This document shows, piece by piece, positions 1 to 10,981 of a stretch of DNA of 64,000 bases. Under the pieces are notes generated by a model that was not told the DNA's origin, searched no databases, and saw only the letters and a program-made list of their open reading frames with translations. The DNA comes from Salinimicrobium nanhaiense (lineage in GTDB: Bacteria; Bacteroidota; Bacteroidia; Flavobacteriales; Flavobacteriaceae). The position numbers and the translations under genes are program-made. Location of the stretch: NCBI GenBank assembly GCA_012038135.1, contig JAAVJQ010000004.1:62001-126000 (forward strand), written 5' to 3'. Numbering within the stretch: position 1 is the stretch's first letter; the number at the start of each line of letters is the position of its first letter.

Positions 1-77
1 CCTGGTTCAATGCCTTTTCTGCAGAGGTTGAGGAGGACATTAATTATGAGGATGCAAAAGAAGCTTCAAAAGATTAA
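1..77 (+). CDS. C-terminal end of an unidentified protein (cut by window edge)
   Basis: An open frame enters from the left edge and stops at TAA 75-77. Its last 24 residues start with WFNAFSAEVEED and end in EASKD, an acidic tail. Too little is present to name a family. It lies upstream of the secreted coiled-coil protein and trmD on the same strand, separated by about 170 bases. Confidence 0.5.
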   Translation, partial: WFNAFSAEVEEDINYEDAKEASKD

Positions 78-250
78 CTAAAAAAAATTCTGATGGTAGA
101 AAATAGTGCAGGTTTTATTCTTTAGTTTTGCACCGCTTTCTCATCGGGTACAGATTTTCAGGAAGTTAAAGAGGAAAAAATATATTTCTCTTTGACAATA
201 TTGGGTATCAGGTTCCGTTGTGGTAGTGACAAAAAAAAAGAATAACAGCT

Positions 251-832
251 ATGAACAAAATCCTATTTTCCTCCCTTTTACTGCTTTGCATCAATACATC
301 TTTTGCCCAGGTATCTACTGAAACAACTATCGATGAAAAATTTCAGGAATTGATCACCAATTCCAACAATTTTAAAGGATATAAAGTTGTGGATTCAGGC
401 GAACTGTCCACTTTACAAAAATTAACTTCCAACCGAATTGCCGAACTTAAGGAAGAGATCGCTGCTTCAAAAGAGGCTACTGCAGCCCAGAAAGAACAAA
501 TGGCTCAATTGAAGTCCGATCTTGAGGCAATGGAAGCCCAACTGAATACTGTGACTTCTGAAAAAGATAACATTCCTTTCCTTGGAATGTCTTTGAGTAA
601 AGCCGCATACAACACCACCATGTGGAGTATTATTGGAGTTCTGGTTCTTGCCCTGGCGTTATTCGTAGTGAGATTTAAAAGAAGCCATATTCATACTACC
701 GAAGCCAGGAAGAATTTCAATGAACTTGAAAAAGAATTTGATGCTTATCGTGTGAAAGCGCTTGAAAAAGAGCAAAGATTAGGCAGGCTGCTACAGGACG
801 AAAAGAACAAACAACTTAAGCTGGCAAAATAA
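251..832 (+). CDS. Exported coiled-coil protein with one membrane helix, function unknown
   Basis: The 193-residue product starts with a typical signal peptide (residues 1-19, ending in a SFAQ cleavage context). Residues about 55-105 are rich in Glu, Lys, Ala and Gln with heptad spacing and should form a coiled coil. A single hydrophobic helix follows at about 123-143, and residues 150-193 are again charged and probably coiled. It is therefore likely anchored in the inner membrane with a periplasmic and a cytoplasmic coiled coil. I do not recognise a named family. It sits 68 bases upstream of trmD, which has its own -7 element, so the link to trmD may be only positional. Confidence 0.8.
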   Translation: MNKILFSSLLLLCINTSFAQVSTETTIDEKFQELITNSNNFKGYKVVDSGELSTLQKLTSNRIAELKEEIAASKEATAAQKEQMAQLKSDLEAMEAQLNTVTSEKDNIPFLGMSLSKAAYNTTMWSIIGVLVLALALFVVRFKRSHIHTTEARKNFNELEKEFDAYRVKALEKEQRLGRLLQDEKNKQLKLAK

Positions 833-858
833 CACAAGAAGGCTCTTTTCCTTTTGAG

Positions 859-866
859 TAACTTTG
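859..866 (+). promoter_or_regulatory. -7 element TAACTTTG of a trmD promoter
   Basis: TAACTTTG matches the Bacteroidetes sigma-A -7 consensus TAnnTTTG and lies 34 bases before the trmD start codon. No clear -33 TTG is seen at the usual spacing, so the call rests on the -7 match and position. Confidence 0.5.
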
Positions 867-900
867 TCGCTTTAACCGGCAAAGCCTAATTTTCTATGCT

Positions 901-1587
901 ATGCGAATTGATATCATTACTGTAGTCCCCGAAATCCTTACAAGTCCTTTTGAAGCCTCTATCTTAAAAAGAGCTATTGAAAAAGGACTGGTAGAGATAC
1001 ATCTTCATAATCTCCGGGATTATGTGACTGACAATTACAAGCAGGTTGATGACTACCAGTTTGGAGGAGGTGCCGGCATGGTGATGATGATCGAACCCAT
1101 AGATAAATGTATTACGGCATTAAAGGCTGAAAGAGATTATGATGAGGTGATCTATATGACACCCGATGGTGAGACCTTAAAACAAGGCATAGCCAATCAG
1201 CTTTCTCTAAAGGAAAACCTGCTTATCCTCTGCGGCCATTATAAAGGAGTAGATCAACGGGTAAGAGAACATTTCATCACCCGGGAAATTTCTGTGGGAG
1301 ACTACGTTTTATCGGGAGGAGAACTGGGAGCTGCGGTTCTATGTGACGCAGTGATACGCTTGCTGCCGGGAGTTTTGGGAAATGAGACCTCTGCCCTCAC
1401 CGATTCTTTTCAGGATAACCTGTTGGCGCCGCCCATTTACACCCGCCCTGCTGAATATAAGGGCTGGAAAGTGCCTGAAATCCTCACTTCCGGAAATACG
1501 CCGAAGATCGAAGAATGGAGAGAAGAACAGGCCTATGCCCGCACCAGGGAACTAAGGCCTGACCTTCTGAGCGAAGAAGAAAAATAA
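901..1587 (+). CDS. trmD: tRNA (guanine-37-N1)-methyltransferase TrmD
   Basis: The enzyme methylates N1 of G37 in tRNAs reading CNN/UGG-type codons, using S-adenosylmethionine, and prevents +1 frameshifting. The 228-residue length is normal for TrmD. The N-terminal motif [11 protein letters not shown], the FGGGAGM segment (about residues 57-63), the [11 protein letters not shown] motif of the SpoU/TrmD trefoil knot (about 110-122) and the [10 protein letters not shown] motif are all present. The C-terminal helical domain ends with the usual Arg-rich segment. rplS follows 116 bases downstream, the usual pairing of trmD with ribosomal protein L19 in bacteria, but here with a separate -7 element in between. 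Confidence 0.97.
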   Translation: MRIDIITVVPEILTSPFEASILKRAIEKGLVEIHLHNLRDYVTDNYKQVDDYQFGGGAGMVMMIEPIDKCITALKAERDYDEVIYMTPDGETLKQGIANQLSLKENLLILCGHYKGVDQRVREHFITREISVGDYVLSGGELGAAVLCDAVIRLLPGVLGNETSALTDSFQDNLLAPPIYTRPAEYKGWKVPEILTSGNTPKIEEWREEQAYARTRELRPDLLSEEEK

Positions 1588-1621
1588 TTATTTACTTCCT
1601 TTCAGGAATAAGAAAATTTAT

Positions 1622-1629
1622 TACTTTTG
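1622..1629 (+). promoter_or_regulatory. -7 element TACTTTTG of the rplS promoter
   Basis: TACTTTTG fits TAnnTTTG and lies 74 bases upstream of the rplS ATG. This leaves a leader of roughly 65-70 nt, long enough for ribosomal-protein leader control, though no specific L19 leader structure was identified. Confidence 0.55.
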
Positions 1630-1703
1630 CACACGTTTCTGGACCAACCTCTGGCGATCATCGTGAATGTTGCTTTAGACTTTATTTTTAAACCATTAGA
1701 GAC

Positions 1704-2054
1704 ATGGAATCCTTAATTAAGTTTGTACAAGACGAATTTGTAACAAAGAAAGATTTCCCTGAATTTTCAGCAGGAGATACTATTACTGTTTATTATGAAA
1801 TTACTGAAGGGCAGAAAACCCGTACTCAGTTTTTCCGCGGAGTGGTAATCCAAAAAAGAGGAACAGGAAGTTCACAAACTTTTACTATTCGTAAAATGAG
1901 TGGAACTGTAGGTGTAGAACGTATTTTCCCATTGAATTTACCTGCTCTTCAAAAGATCGAGATCAACAAGCGTGGTAAAGTTCGTAGAGCTAGAATTTAC
2001 TACTTTAGAGAACTTACAGGTAAAAAAGCACGTATTAAAGAAAGAAGAAGATAA
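1704..2054 (+). CDS. rplS: 50S ribosomal protein L19
   Basis: The 116-residue basic protein is a component of the large ribosomal subunit at the 30S-50S interface. The family signatures are visible: FSAGDTITVYYEI at the N-terminal part, the RTQFFRGVVIQKRG segment in the middle, GVERIFPLN, and the C-terminal KVRRARIYYFRELTGKKARIKERR region. Length and charge are as expected. A strong intrinsic terminator follows directly, so the transcript probably ends here. Confidence 0.98.
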   Translation: MESLIKFVQDEFVTKKDFPEFSAGDTITVYYEITEGQKTRTQFFRGVVIQKRGTGSSQTFTIRKMSGTVGVERIFPLNLPALQKIEINKRGKVRRARIYYFRELTGKKARIKERRR

Positions 2055-2073
2055 TCTTTCAATATACCAGATT

Positions 2074-2103
2074 AAAAAGCCTCATTTTTTGAGGCTTTTT
2101 TTA
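2074..2103 (+). terminator. Intrinsic terminator after rplS
   Basis: An inverted repeat AAAAGCCTCA / TGAGGCTTTT with a short T-rich loop is followed by an uninterrupted T run. Confidence 0.85.
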
Positions 2104-4806
<2,703 letters not shown>

Positions 4807-4830
4807 AACATTCTTTAGATGCAGTATAGA

Positions 4831-4863
4831 AAAGCCGCTTTCATTTAGCGGCTTTCTTTTTTA
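4831..4863 (+). terminator. Intrinsic terminator after icd
   Basis: Inverted repeat AAAGCCGCT / AGCGGCTTT with a 7-base loop, then a T-rich tail. Confidence 0.85.
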
Positions 4864-4871
4864 TAAAAAAA

Positions 4872-5096
4872 CATTGTTGTCCGATTAAAAAAGGATAAAT
4901 CCATGAAAACCCTTGCTAATGCCGGTCAAAGACATTCTCCAACGATTTGAGGGGGTGGTTTTCCTTTTTATGAAATTATATTAATTTCCAATAGGAAGTA
5001 ATTTTTCGCAGTATTGTCTTTCAGAGCTTTATATAGAAGTCTTGGCTCTAGACTCTAGAAGCGGAGCGGTCCAGATTCTTTTATCGGACAACAATG
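4872..5096. mobile_element. MITE-like element or IS remnant, 225 bp
   Basis: The element is bounded by perfect 14-bp terminal inverted repeats: CATTGTTGTCCGAT (4872-4885) and ATCGGACAACAATG (5083-5096). Both ends are flanked directly by the same 9 bases, ATAAAAAAA (4863-4871 and 5097-5105), which look like a target-site duplication, although the A-rich sequence weakens this. No transposase frame fits inside. The interior contains the heptad-like tract GGCTCTAGACTCTAGAAG near 5044-5061. It most likely moved in trans with a full-length IS carrying the same ends; the family was not determined (9-bp or longer duplications are known for IS4-type elements). It separates the icd terminator from the oxyR promoter. 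Confidence 0.7.
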
Positions 5097-5320
5097 ATAA
5101 AAAAATTGAACTCTTCCTGCCTTTCTATTGAAAAAATTTCTAACCCGGTTAAGAGAATTCTTATTTTTCCTCCTTTAGTTTCTGCAACATTTACAGGATT
5201 TATGACGGAAACATAAATGAACAAAAGCTGAAAAAGCATTAATATGGAAAGGAGGAAAAAGTTTCCCTCTCTTCTATAGATAAAGTGATGAAAATCACAA
5301 TACCAAATAGAAAAAAACAA

Positions 5321-5328
5321 TACTTTTG
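5321..5328 (+). promoter_or_regulatory. -7 element TACTTTTG of the oxyR promoter
   Basis: TACTTTTG matches TAnnTTTG and lies 23 bases before the start codon of the LysR-type gene, giving a short leader of about 15 nt. Confidence 0.65.
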
Positions 5329-5351
5329 CAGCTACAAATAAAGTAAGAAAA

Positions 5352-6293
5352 ATGACCATCACCCAACTTCACTATGTCCTGGCGGTAGCCGAACACCAAA
5401 ATTTCACAAAAGCGGCTCAGAAGGTTTTTGTCACACAACCTACTTTGAGTATGCAGATCCAGAAGCTGGAGGATGAGTTGGATGTATTGATCTTTGACAG
5501 AAGTAAAAAACCTATTGAACTTACCGAAACGGGAAAAAAGATCGTGCAGCAAGCCAGGAACATTGTCAATGAGAGCGATCGCATCAAGGATATTGTAGAT
5601 CAACAAAAAGGATTTGTAGGCGGACTTTTTAGATTGGGAGTCATTCCCACGGTCATGCCGACTCTGCTTCCCATGTTCCTCAACACCTTCATTAAAAAAT
5701 ATCCAAAAGTCCGCCTGAAGATAGAGGAACTACATACCGAAGCTATTATTGAAAAATTACAGGACGGACATTTGGATGCCGCAATTGCAGCCACACCTTT
5801 AGAGCTTCCTAATATTAAGGAACAGGTTCTCTATTACGAACCTTTTGTTGGATATATTCCGCCGGGCCACCGGCTTCATGCACAAAAGAAGATCGAGGTA
5901 GAAGACCTTGACCTGGATGACATTCTGCTTTTGGAAGATGGTCATTGCTTCAAGGACGGTATTCTGAATCTTTGTAAAGCGACAAGAAACGCTGATGGGG
6001 AACGTTTTCAGCTGGAGACAGGTAGTTTCGAGACTATGGTGAAACTTGCTAATGAAGGACTGGGGATGACGCTTTTACCATACCTGCAGACTGTTGATAT
6101 GAAAGAAAGTGAGCAAAAGAATTTGCGGATGTTTTCTGAACCCACCCCCGCCAGGGAAGTCAGCCTTATCTTCAACAAAAGTGAGCTCAAGATGCAGATC
6201 ATCGAAGCTTTAAGAAGTACAATTGCCGGAGTGATCAAAGGAGCTATAGCCTTTCAAAATGTAAAGATCATTAGCCCGCTCCCAAAGAAATAG
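5352..6293 (+). CDS. oxyR: Hydrogen peroxide-sensing LysR-type regulator OxyR
   Basis: A 313-residue LysR-type regulator: winged helix-turn-helix at residues about 3-62 (QNFTKAAQKVFVTQPTLSMQ) and a substrate-type sensing domain from about 90. The sequence LLEDGHCFKDGILNLC places two cysteines at 199 and 208, the same numbering and spacing as the redox pair Cys199/Cys208 of E. coli OxyR, so peroxide sensing through a disulfide is well supported. It is expected to activate catalase, peroxiredoxin and Dps-type genes; none of these is adjacent in this window. The gene is monocistronic, between its own -7 element and a bidirectional terminator. Confidence 0.93.
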   Translation: MTITQLHYVLAVAEHQNFTKAAQKVFVTQPTLSMQIQKLEDELDVLIFDRSKKPIELTETGKKIVQQARNIVNESDRIKDIVDQQKGFVGGLFRLGVIPTVMPTLLPMFLNTFIKKYPKVRLKIEELHTEAIIEKLQDGHLDAAIAATPLELPNIKEQVLYYEPFVGYIPPGHRLHAQKKIEVEDLDLDDILLLEDGHCFKDGILNLCKATRNADGERFQLETGSFETMVKLANEGLGMTLLPYLQTVDMKESEQKNLRMFSEPTPAREVSLIFNKSELKMQIIEALRSTIAGVIKGAIAFQNVKIISPLPKK

Positions 6294-6300
6294 AAGTAAT

Positions 6301-6328
6301 AAAAAAGCGGCTAAAAGCCGCTTTTTTA
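6301..6328. terminator. Bidirectional terminator between oxyR and a convergent small gene
   Basis: Perfect stem AAAAAAGCGGCT / AGCCGCTTTTTT with an AAA loop; it has a T run on either strand and so serves both converging genes. Confidence 0.88.
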
Positions 6329-6329
6329 T

Positions 6330-6527
6330 TTAAGGATTAAGGTAAATTAGACACTGGTTTAATTCCGGATTCTGCCGAATTAAGGTAAAAATGTAAAGCT
6401 TCAATTCCTCAATTTCGTAAGGTAATAATCGTTGAAGCGCTTTTTTCACCTCCTTGCAGAAAAGCGTTACATCAAAACTTACTTTACTAAGCACGGTCTT
6501 GGTGTACTCAAACATCGCTCTTGCCAT
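6330..6527 (-). CDS. Small conserved protein of unknown function
   Basis: The 65-residue product begins MARAMFEYTKTVLSKVSFD and contains two cysteines (FCKEV and NQCLIY), with an amphipathic helical middle (ALQRLLPYEIEELKLY). It resembles short proteins that I associate with Flavobacteriaceae genomes, but no function is known to me. It is convergent with oxyR and shares the terminator. Coding character and the clean terminator placement support it as a real gene. Confidence 0.75.
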   Translation of the reverse strand: MARAMFEYTKTVLSKVSFDVTLFCKEVKKALQRLLPYEIEELKLYIFTLIRQNPELNQCLIYLNP

Positions 6528-6659
6528 AGTTGTGATAAATAATTAGTTAACCTGATTAGAAAAAGTAGTGGTTATCTATAAGCGAAATCGTTTTCGTTGA
6601 CTAATTAAAAATACATATTTTTATTTAAATGACATGAACAAGAAGCTTATTTAACAACT

Positions 6660-7460
6660 TTAAAATCTATTATCTCCTCCTACCATATTCCCCAGGCCAC
6701 CAAGGATACTTCCTTCTCCTTTGTCTTTTCCGCCTCCCTGTGGTGCAGCCGCAAGGATCCTTCCCGCAAGCCTGCTGAATGGTAAAGACTGGACAAAAAC
6801 AGTCCCCGGGCCGGTGAGGGTGGCATAAAATAATCCTTCCCCTCCAAAAAGGCTGTTTTTGATGCCTCCTATAAATTCAATATCGTAATTCACATCTTTG
6901 GTGAATCCTATTATACAGCCGGTGTCTACCTTTAATTTCTCTCCGGGAGCCAAAACTTTCTTCGCTGTAGTTCCACCGGAATGCACAAAGGCCATCCCGT
7001 CCCCTTCCAGCTTTTGCATGATAAATCCTTCCCCACCGAAAAATCCGCGCCCCAGTTTCCTGCTGAATTCTACACCAATAGCCACTCCTTTAGCAGCACA
7101 TAAAAAGGCATCTTTCTGGCAGACGAATTTCCCGCCATATTCTGTAAGATCAATAGGAATAACCTTTCCCGGGTATGGGGAGGCAAAGCTGATCTTCTTC
7201 TTTCCCGGAACCTGATTGGTGAAAATAGTCATGAACAGGCTCTCTCCTGTCAACAACCTTTTCCCGGCTCCAAGGACTTTTCCCAGAAATCCTTCATTCT
7301 GTTTAGATCCGTCACCAAAGATGGTATCCATCTTTACTCCGTCTTCCATCATCATGAAGTTCCCGGCTTCAGCAATTACCGCCTCCTGTGGATCTAATTC
7401 CAGCTCCACATATTGCATCTCCTCTCCAAAGATCTTGTAATCTATTTCATGTGCATTCAT
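6660..7460 (-). CDS. AIM24/TIGR00266 family protein
   Basis: The 266-residue product matches the TIGR00266 (AIM24-like, DUF124) family: the N-terminal segment with [21 protein letters not shown], repeated Gly-rich beta strands ([50 protein letters not shown]) and a C-terminal Gly-rich tail. Proteins of this fold form a trimeric beta-barrel-like structure; the bacterial role is unknown. It lies downstream of a DUF4442 gene on the same strand, but the 107 bases between them are filled by a heptanucleotide array, so its leader consists of repeats. Confidence 0.9.
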   Translation of the reverse strand: MNAHEIDYKIFGEEMQYVELELDPQEAVIAEAGNFMMMEDGVKMDTIFGDGSKQNEGFLGKVLGAGKRLLTGESLFMTIFTNQVPGKKKISFASPYPGKVIPIDLTEYGGKFVCQKDAFLCAAKGVAIGVEFSRKLGRGFFGGEGFIMQKLEGDGMAFVHSGGTTAKKVLAPGEKLKVDTGCIIGFTKDVNYDIEFIGGIKNSLFGGEGLFYATLTGPGTVFVQSLPFSRLAGRILAAAPQGGGKDKGEGSILGGLGNMVGGDNRF

Positions 7461-7465
7461 CTTTT

Positions 7466-7555
7466 TAAGGTTTAAGGTTTAAGGTTTAAGGTTTAAGGTT
7501 TAAAGTTTAAGGTTTAAAGTTTTAGTTTAAGGTTTAAGGTTAAGGTTAAGGTTTA
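7466..7555. repeat. Heptanucleotide tandem array (TTTAAGG)n, imperfect
   Basis: About a dozen copies of TTTAAGG, with variants TTTAAAG, TTTTAG and TTAAGG, fill the gap between the DUF4442 gene and the start of the AIM24-like gene. The same heptamer occurs at 22501-22549. Confidence 0.95.
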
Positions 7556-7567
7556 ACTAGTAAATCT

Positions 7568-8023
7568 TTAACTCTTCGCCTTTATTGTCCATTCAAATTC
7601 AAAAACAGAAACCTCTTTTCCTTCGTCATTCACTCCACGGGAGCGCATCCAAAAGGTTTGTCCTTCGCCGGTCTTAAGAGTTTCTTCTATTGCAGACGCA
7701 ATCAAATGACCATCATTACATATAAAGGAGATCTTCCCGGTAGCCTTTTTGGAGAAGCGGGCATTATTTTGGGCTACCAGCATAGAAATGGGCTTTCCGG
7801 ATTTCCGGATGGCGCTCATCACCAGGGCACCCGTACTTAATTCAGCCGCCATAGCCTGTACTGCAAAATACAGGGAATTAAAAGGATTTTGATTGATCCA
7901 GCGGTGTGTTACTCCGGTTACACAGTGATCTGTATCAATTTCTTTAACTCTTACTCCGCAGATCCAGGCACTGGGTAACTTTAACATTAAAAAAGAATTC
8001 AGTTTTTGGGTAGAAACTTCCAT
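7568..8023 (-). CDS. DUF4442 domain protein (hotdog-fold, thioesterase-like)
   Basis: From ATG 8023 the product has 151 residues and begins MEVSTQKLNSFLMLKLPSAW. A longer frame reaches ATG 8095, but its extra 24 residues do not resemble the family. The pattern HRWINQNPFNSLYFAVQAMAAELSTGALV is that of DUF4442 hotdog proteins related to acyl-CoA thioesterases; the substrate is unknown. The protein is expected to be cytoplasmic. Confidence 0.85.
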   Translation of the reverse strand: MEVSTQKLNSFLMLKLPSAWICGVRVKEIDTDHCVTGVTHRWINQNPFNSLYFAVQAMAAELSTGALVMSAIRKSGKPISMLVAQNNARFSKKATGKISFICNDGHLIASAIEETLKTGEGQTFWMRSRGVNDEGKEVSVFEFEWTIKAKS

Positions 8024-8139
8024 AGTGATTAAAGGTTTTTCTAAAAGTATTACAATTCCTGAACATGCTAAAATGTTAAATTTAAAAGCCGCCATAAAAA
8101 TTACAGTACTTTGTTTTGCATAATACCATCTTTAAGATA

Positions 8140-8147
8140 TATATTTG
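8140..8147 (+). promoter_or_regulatory. -7 element TATATTTG of the DUF4870 gene
   Basis: TATATTTG fits the TAnnTTTG consensus and lies 19 bases upstream of the ATG at 8167, implying a leader of about a dozen bases and supporting that start over the in-frame ATG at 8116. Confidence 0.6.
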
Positions 8148-8166
8148 CATAATAAAATCAGTTAAA

Positions 8167-8646
8167 ATGACAATTCAATCAATTAAACCAGACAAAACGG
8201 TAGCAGCTCTCATCCACCTGTCTACCTTTTCACAATTCTTTTTTCCCTTTGGAAATTTCATCTTTCCACTGATCTTTTGGACAGCTAAAAAAAATGATCC
8301 CTTTGTAAATGAGCATGGGAAGCAGGCTTTGAACTTCCAGATCAGCTTTTTTCTCTATGTACTTTTCATTGTACTGGCAGGTATTGCCGGTGCCGTAATT
8401 ATTGGAGTAAATCTTAACATTGACAATTTCTACTGGAATGACCATGGACATTTCATAGGTAACCCGGAAAATGCTACTCCTGTGATCATTTTTGTCATGG
8501 TCATGGTATTCCTGCTCCTTAGCCTGCTGGTTCTTAATCTGTATGCAGTAGTATCAGCCACTGTTAGAGCTGGAGAAGGAAAATTGTATAAGTATCCGCT
8601 CACGATCAATTTCCTGGGTGCTTCAGGAGCTCTTTCAGCTTCCTGA
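8167..8646 (+). CDS. DUF4870 family membrane protein
   Basis: A 159-residue protein with the DUF4870 pattern: a first helix with AALIHLSTFSQFFFPFGNFIFPLIFW, then the conserved NEHGKQALNFQISFFLY motif, a second helix pair and a last helix near 115-140. An earlier ATG at 8116 lies upstream of the promoter element and is not used here. The function is unknown; such proteins often accompany PspC/PadR genes in Bacteroidetes, and a PadR-PspC pair follows 80 bases downstream. Confidence 0.88.
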   Translation: MTIQSIKPDKTVAALIHLSTFSQFFFPFGNFIFPLIFWTAKKNDPFVNEHGKQALNFQISFFLYVLFIVLAGIAGAVIIGVNLNIDNFYWNDHGHFIGNPENATPVIIFVMVMVFLLLSLLVLNLYAVVSATVRAGEGKLYKYPLTINFLGASGALSAS

Positions 8647-8726
8647 AGCTATTTCAGAAAAAACAAAAATATAATCATCAATCAATCAAAAAATGAACAG
8701 TTCCTTAACAATCAAAACCAAACACT

Positions 8727-9071
8727 ATGAAGATTGAAAACACTAAGGCTCAAATGCGTAAAGGTGTTTTGGAATACTGCATCTTATCTGTACTTAAAGA
8801 TAATGATGCCTATGTAGCCGAAATTCTCGATACACTCAAAAGTGCCAAACTGCTGGTGGTGGAAGGTACAATTTACCCACTGCTCACCCGTCTAAAAAAT
8901 GCCGGGCTGCTTAACTACCGCTGGGAAGAATCCACAAGTGGTCCCCCAAGAAAATATTATGGCCTTACCGAAACCGGAAAGATGTTTTTAAAAGAGCTCA
9001 CCCATACCTGGGATGAACTGCAAACAGCAGTAACAATCGTAACCACCCAAAAACCTAAAAACCATGAATAA
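8727..9071 (+). CDS. PadR family transcriptional regulator
   Basis: A 114-residue winged-helix regulator with PadR features: MRKGVLEYCILSVLKDNDAYVAEIL (helix 1-2), EGTIYPLLTRLKNAGLL (recognition helix) and PPRKYYGLTETGKMFL (wing). The protein is short, without the extended C-terminal dimerisation helix of PadR proper, as in the PadR-s1 group. Its stop overlaps the start of the PspC gene by 8 bases, showing translational coupling; it probably represses its own operon in response to envelope or drug stress. Confidence 0.93.
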   Translation: MKIENTKAQMRKGVLEYCILSVLKDNDAYVAEILDTLKSAKLLVVEGTIYPLLTRLKNAGLLNYRWEESTSGPPRKYYGLTETGKMFLKELTHTWDELQTAVTIVTTQKPKNHE

Positions 9072-10779
9072 AACAGTCAATATAAATCTCGCCGGCGTTT
9101 TTTTCCATATAGATGAAGATGCTTTCGCCAGGCTGCAACATTATCTTGAGGCTATAAGACGATCCCTAACCAATACACATGGGCAGGAGGAGATCATTCA
9201 TGATATTGAGGCTCGTATTGCTGAACTTTTTTCTGAAAAGATTAAAACAGAGAGACAGGTAATAGGAGTTCGTGAGGTAGATGAGGTGATCACTGTTATG
9301 GGACAGCCGGAAGATTATGTGCTCGATGAAGAAATCTTTGAAGATGAACCTGTCTACACGAAAAGAAGAAGAGGTAAAAAACTTTTTCGGGATACAGAGA
9401 ACAGTTACGTAGGCGGAGTTTCGTCAGGGCTCGCTCATTATACCGGGATAGATGCTATGTGGATAAGATTGCTATGGATCCTGCTTACTATTTTCTCAAC
9501 AGGTGCTTTTATCCTTATATACCTTGCACTTTGGATCTTTGTTCCCGAAGCCAGAACCACCGCAGATAAACTCGCCATGCATGGCGAGGAGGTGACCATT
9601 AGCAATATTGAGAAAAAGATCCGTGAAGGTTTTGATGAAGTATCGGGAAAGGTAAAGGATATCAACTACGAAAAGTATGGATATAAAGCCAGGGCAGGTG
9701 CCAGTTCTGCAGCCACCGCGGTAGGAGATGTGGTAAAATTTCTGCTCAACCTGTTCGTAAAACTAATTGGTGTCTTCCTGTTGCTAATAGCCGGGTCTAC
9801 CCTAATAGGATTGTTTATAGGACTATTCTCCATAGGTACGTTCGGTATTATTGAAGCGCCCTGGACAGATTTTATTGAGATCACAGGTCCGGGAGCCGAT
9901 AGCATCTGGATCATTTCTGCACTCGCTTTCTTTGCAATAGGAATTCCTTTTTTCTTCCTGTTCATCCTGGGATTAAAAATCCTGGTAAAGAACCTTAAAT
10001 CCATAGGAAAAACTGCAAAAATGGTGTTACTGGCGTTGTGGATCATCTCTATCCTCGGACTTGTTTTCTTCGGAATACAGGAGGCTACAGAAAGAGCTTT
10101 TGACGGCGAAGTAAGAATTTCTGAAACTCTTCCTGTCACTTCAAATGATACGCTTTATATCAGCATGATGGGAGATCCGCAGTTGAATTCTACTCCCTAC
10201 CGTTCCGGAGATTTCAATATTTCTTATGATCAGAATGACCAAAAGGTGATCTGGTCACAGGATGTGCAGTTGATCGTTAAATCTACTACAGATTCCGTAG
10301 GAAGAATGGAGATCATCAAGTTTGCTGAAGGAAAGAACTATGAAGAAGCACGTGCCCGAGCCGAAAATATAAATTATTCGACCTCTTTCTCTAACGGAAG
10401 ACTGGAACTTGGCGGTATGTTAACTACAGATCCCGAAAATAAGTACAGGGACCAGCGGGTACAGGTAACATTGTTCCTACCCATTGGAGCAGTAATTTAT
10501 GCTGCAGACAATACTTATTCCTTCCACAGAAATTCAGATTATTACAATGATATTCTGCATAATGGTTATGAGGAGAGACACCTAAGGATCACCAGGGAAG
10601 GCACCGAATGTCTTGATTGTCCCGCAGAAGAAGAGGATCCCTGGGGTGACTCAAGTGATGACTGGGATACTGAAAACACCTGGGATTCAGGTAAGGACCG
10701 GCAAGAAACTACAAAAGAAGCTTCTGAACCTGAAGCAACTCAACAAGAAACTGAACCCGATACAATCCCTGAAGTATGA
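9064..10779 (+). CDS. PspC domain membrane protein
   Basis: The 571-residue product has an N-terminal cytoplasmic segment (1-90) with the conserved ARLQHYLEAIRRSL and HDIEARIAELF motifs seen in Bacteroidetes PspC proteins. A PspC domain follows (about 100-165, SYVGGVSSGLAHYTGIDAMW then two hydrophobic segments), then further membrane helices around 220-265, 280-310 and 320-340, and a periplasmic beta-rich region (about 350-500). The tail is acidic with Cys-Leu-Asp-Cys and many Glu/Asp/Thr. PspC proteins act in phage-shock-type envelope stress. It overlaps the PadR gene upstream and the 50-aa frame downstream, so three coupled genes form one unit. Confidence 0.9.
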   Translation: MNKTVNINLAGVFFHIDEDAFARLQHYLEAIRRSLTNTHGQEEIIHDIEARIAELFSEKIKTERQVIGVREVDEVITVMGQPEDYVLDEEIFEDEPVYTKRRRGKKLFRDTENSYVGGVSSGLAHYTGIDAMWIRLLWILLTIFSTGAFILIYLALWIFVPEARTTADKLAMHGEEVTISNIEKKIREGFDEVSGKVKDINYEKYGYKARAGASSAATAVGDVVKFLLNLFVKLIGVFLLLIAGSTLIGLFIGLFSIGTFGIIEAPWTDFIEITGPGADSIWIISALAFFAIGIPFFFLFILGLKILVKNLKSIGKTAKMVLLALWIISILGLVFFGIQEATERAFDGEVRISETLPVTSNDTLYISMMGDPQLNSTPYRSGDFNISYDQNDQKVIWSQDVQLIVKSTTDSVGRMEIIKFAEGKNYEEARARAENINYSTSFSNGRLELGGMLTTDPENKYRDQRVQVTLFLPIGAVIYAADNTYSFHRNSDYYNDILHNGYEERHLRITREGTECLDCPAEEEDPWGDSSDDWDTENTWDSGKDRQETTKEASEPEATQQETEPDTIPEV

Positions 10780-10928
10780 GCATCTTAATCGAAGTCATCG
10801 TAGGAGCAGTACTCTCCTTCCTCATGTCCACAGGAGAAATAGAGCATGACCGGAGCCCGGAAAAGATAAAAACTGAACAGGTTTCCAAAATTATCGGCAG
10901 GGAAAATTGTGAAGAGAATAACCTTTAA
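10776..10928 (+). CDS. 50-residue membrane-associated small protein coupled to PspC
   Basis: An ATGA overlap links this frame to the PspC stop (ATG 10776, TGA 10777-10779). The product starts MSILIEVIVGAVLSFLMSTG, a hydrophobic segment long enough to insert in the membrane, and continues with a charged tail ending in ENCEENNL. The frame stops at TAA 10926-10928 at the very foot of a perfect terminator. The tight coupling and the terminator placement argue that it is translated. I do not recognise a family. Confidence 0.65.
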   Translation: MSILIEVIVGAVLSFLMSTGEIEHDRSPEKIKTEQVSKIIGRENCEENNL

Positions 10929-10966
10929 AAAGACTAAGGCTGCCAATTGGCAGCCTTAGTCTTTTT
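10927..10966. terminator. Bidirectional terminator between the PspC unit and trxB
   Basis: A perfect 40-base palindrome (20-bp arms centred on AATT at 10945-10948) with A and T runs at its ends serves the PspC unit on the plus strand and trxB on the minus strand. Confidence 0.92.
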
Positions 10967-10981
10967 ATTTCCGGCAATAGT

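Noticed and set aside
7466..7555. Telomere-like TTTAAGG repeats as a chromosome end.
   Set aside because: They are internal, flanked by genes on both sides, and recur at 22.5 kb; short-period slippage arrays explain them better.
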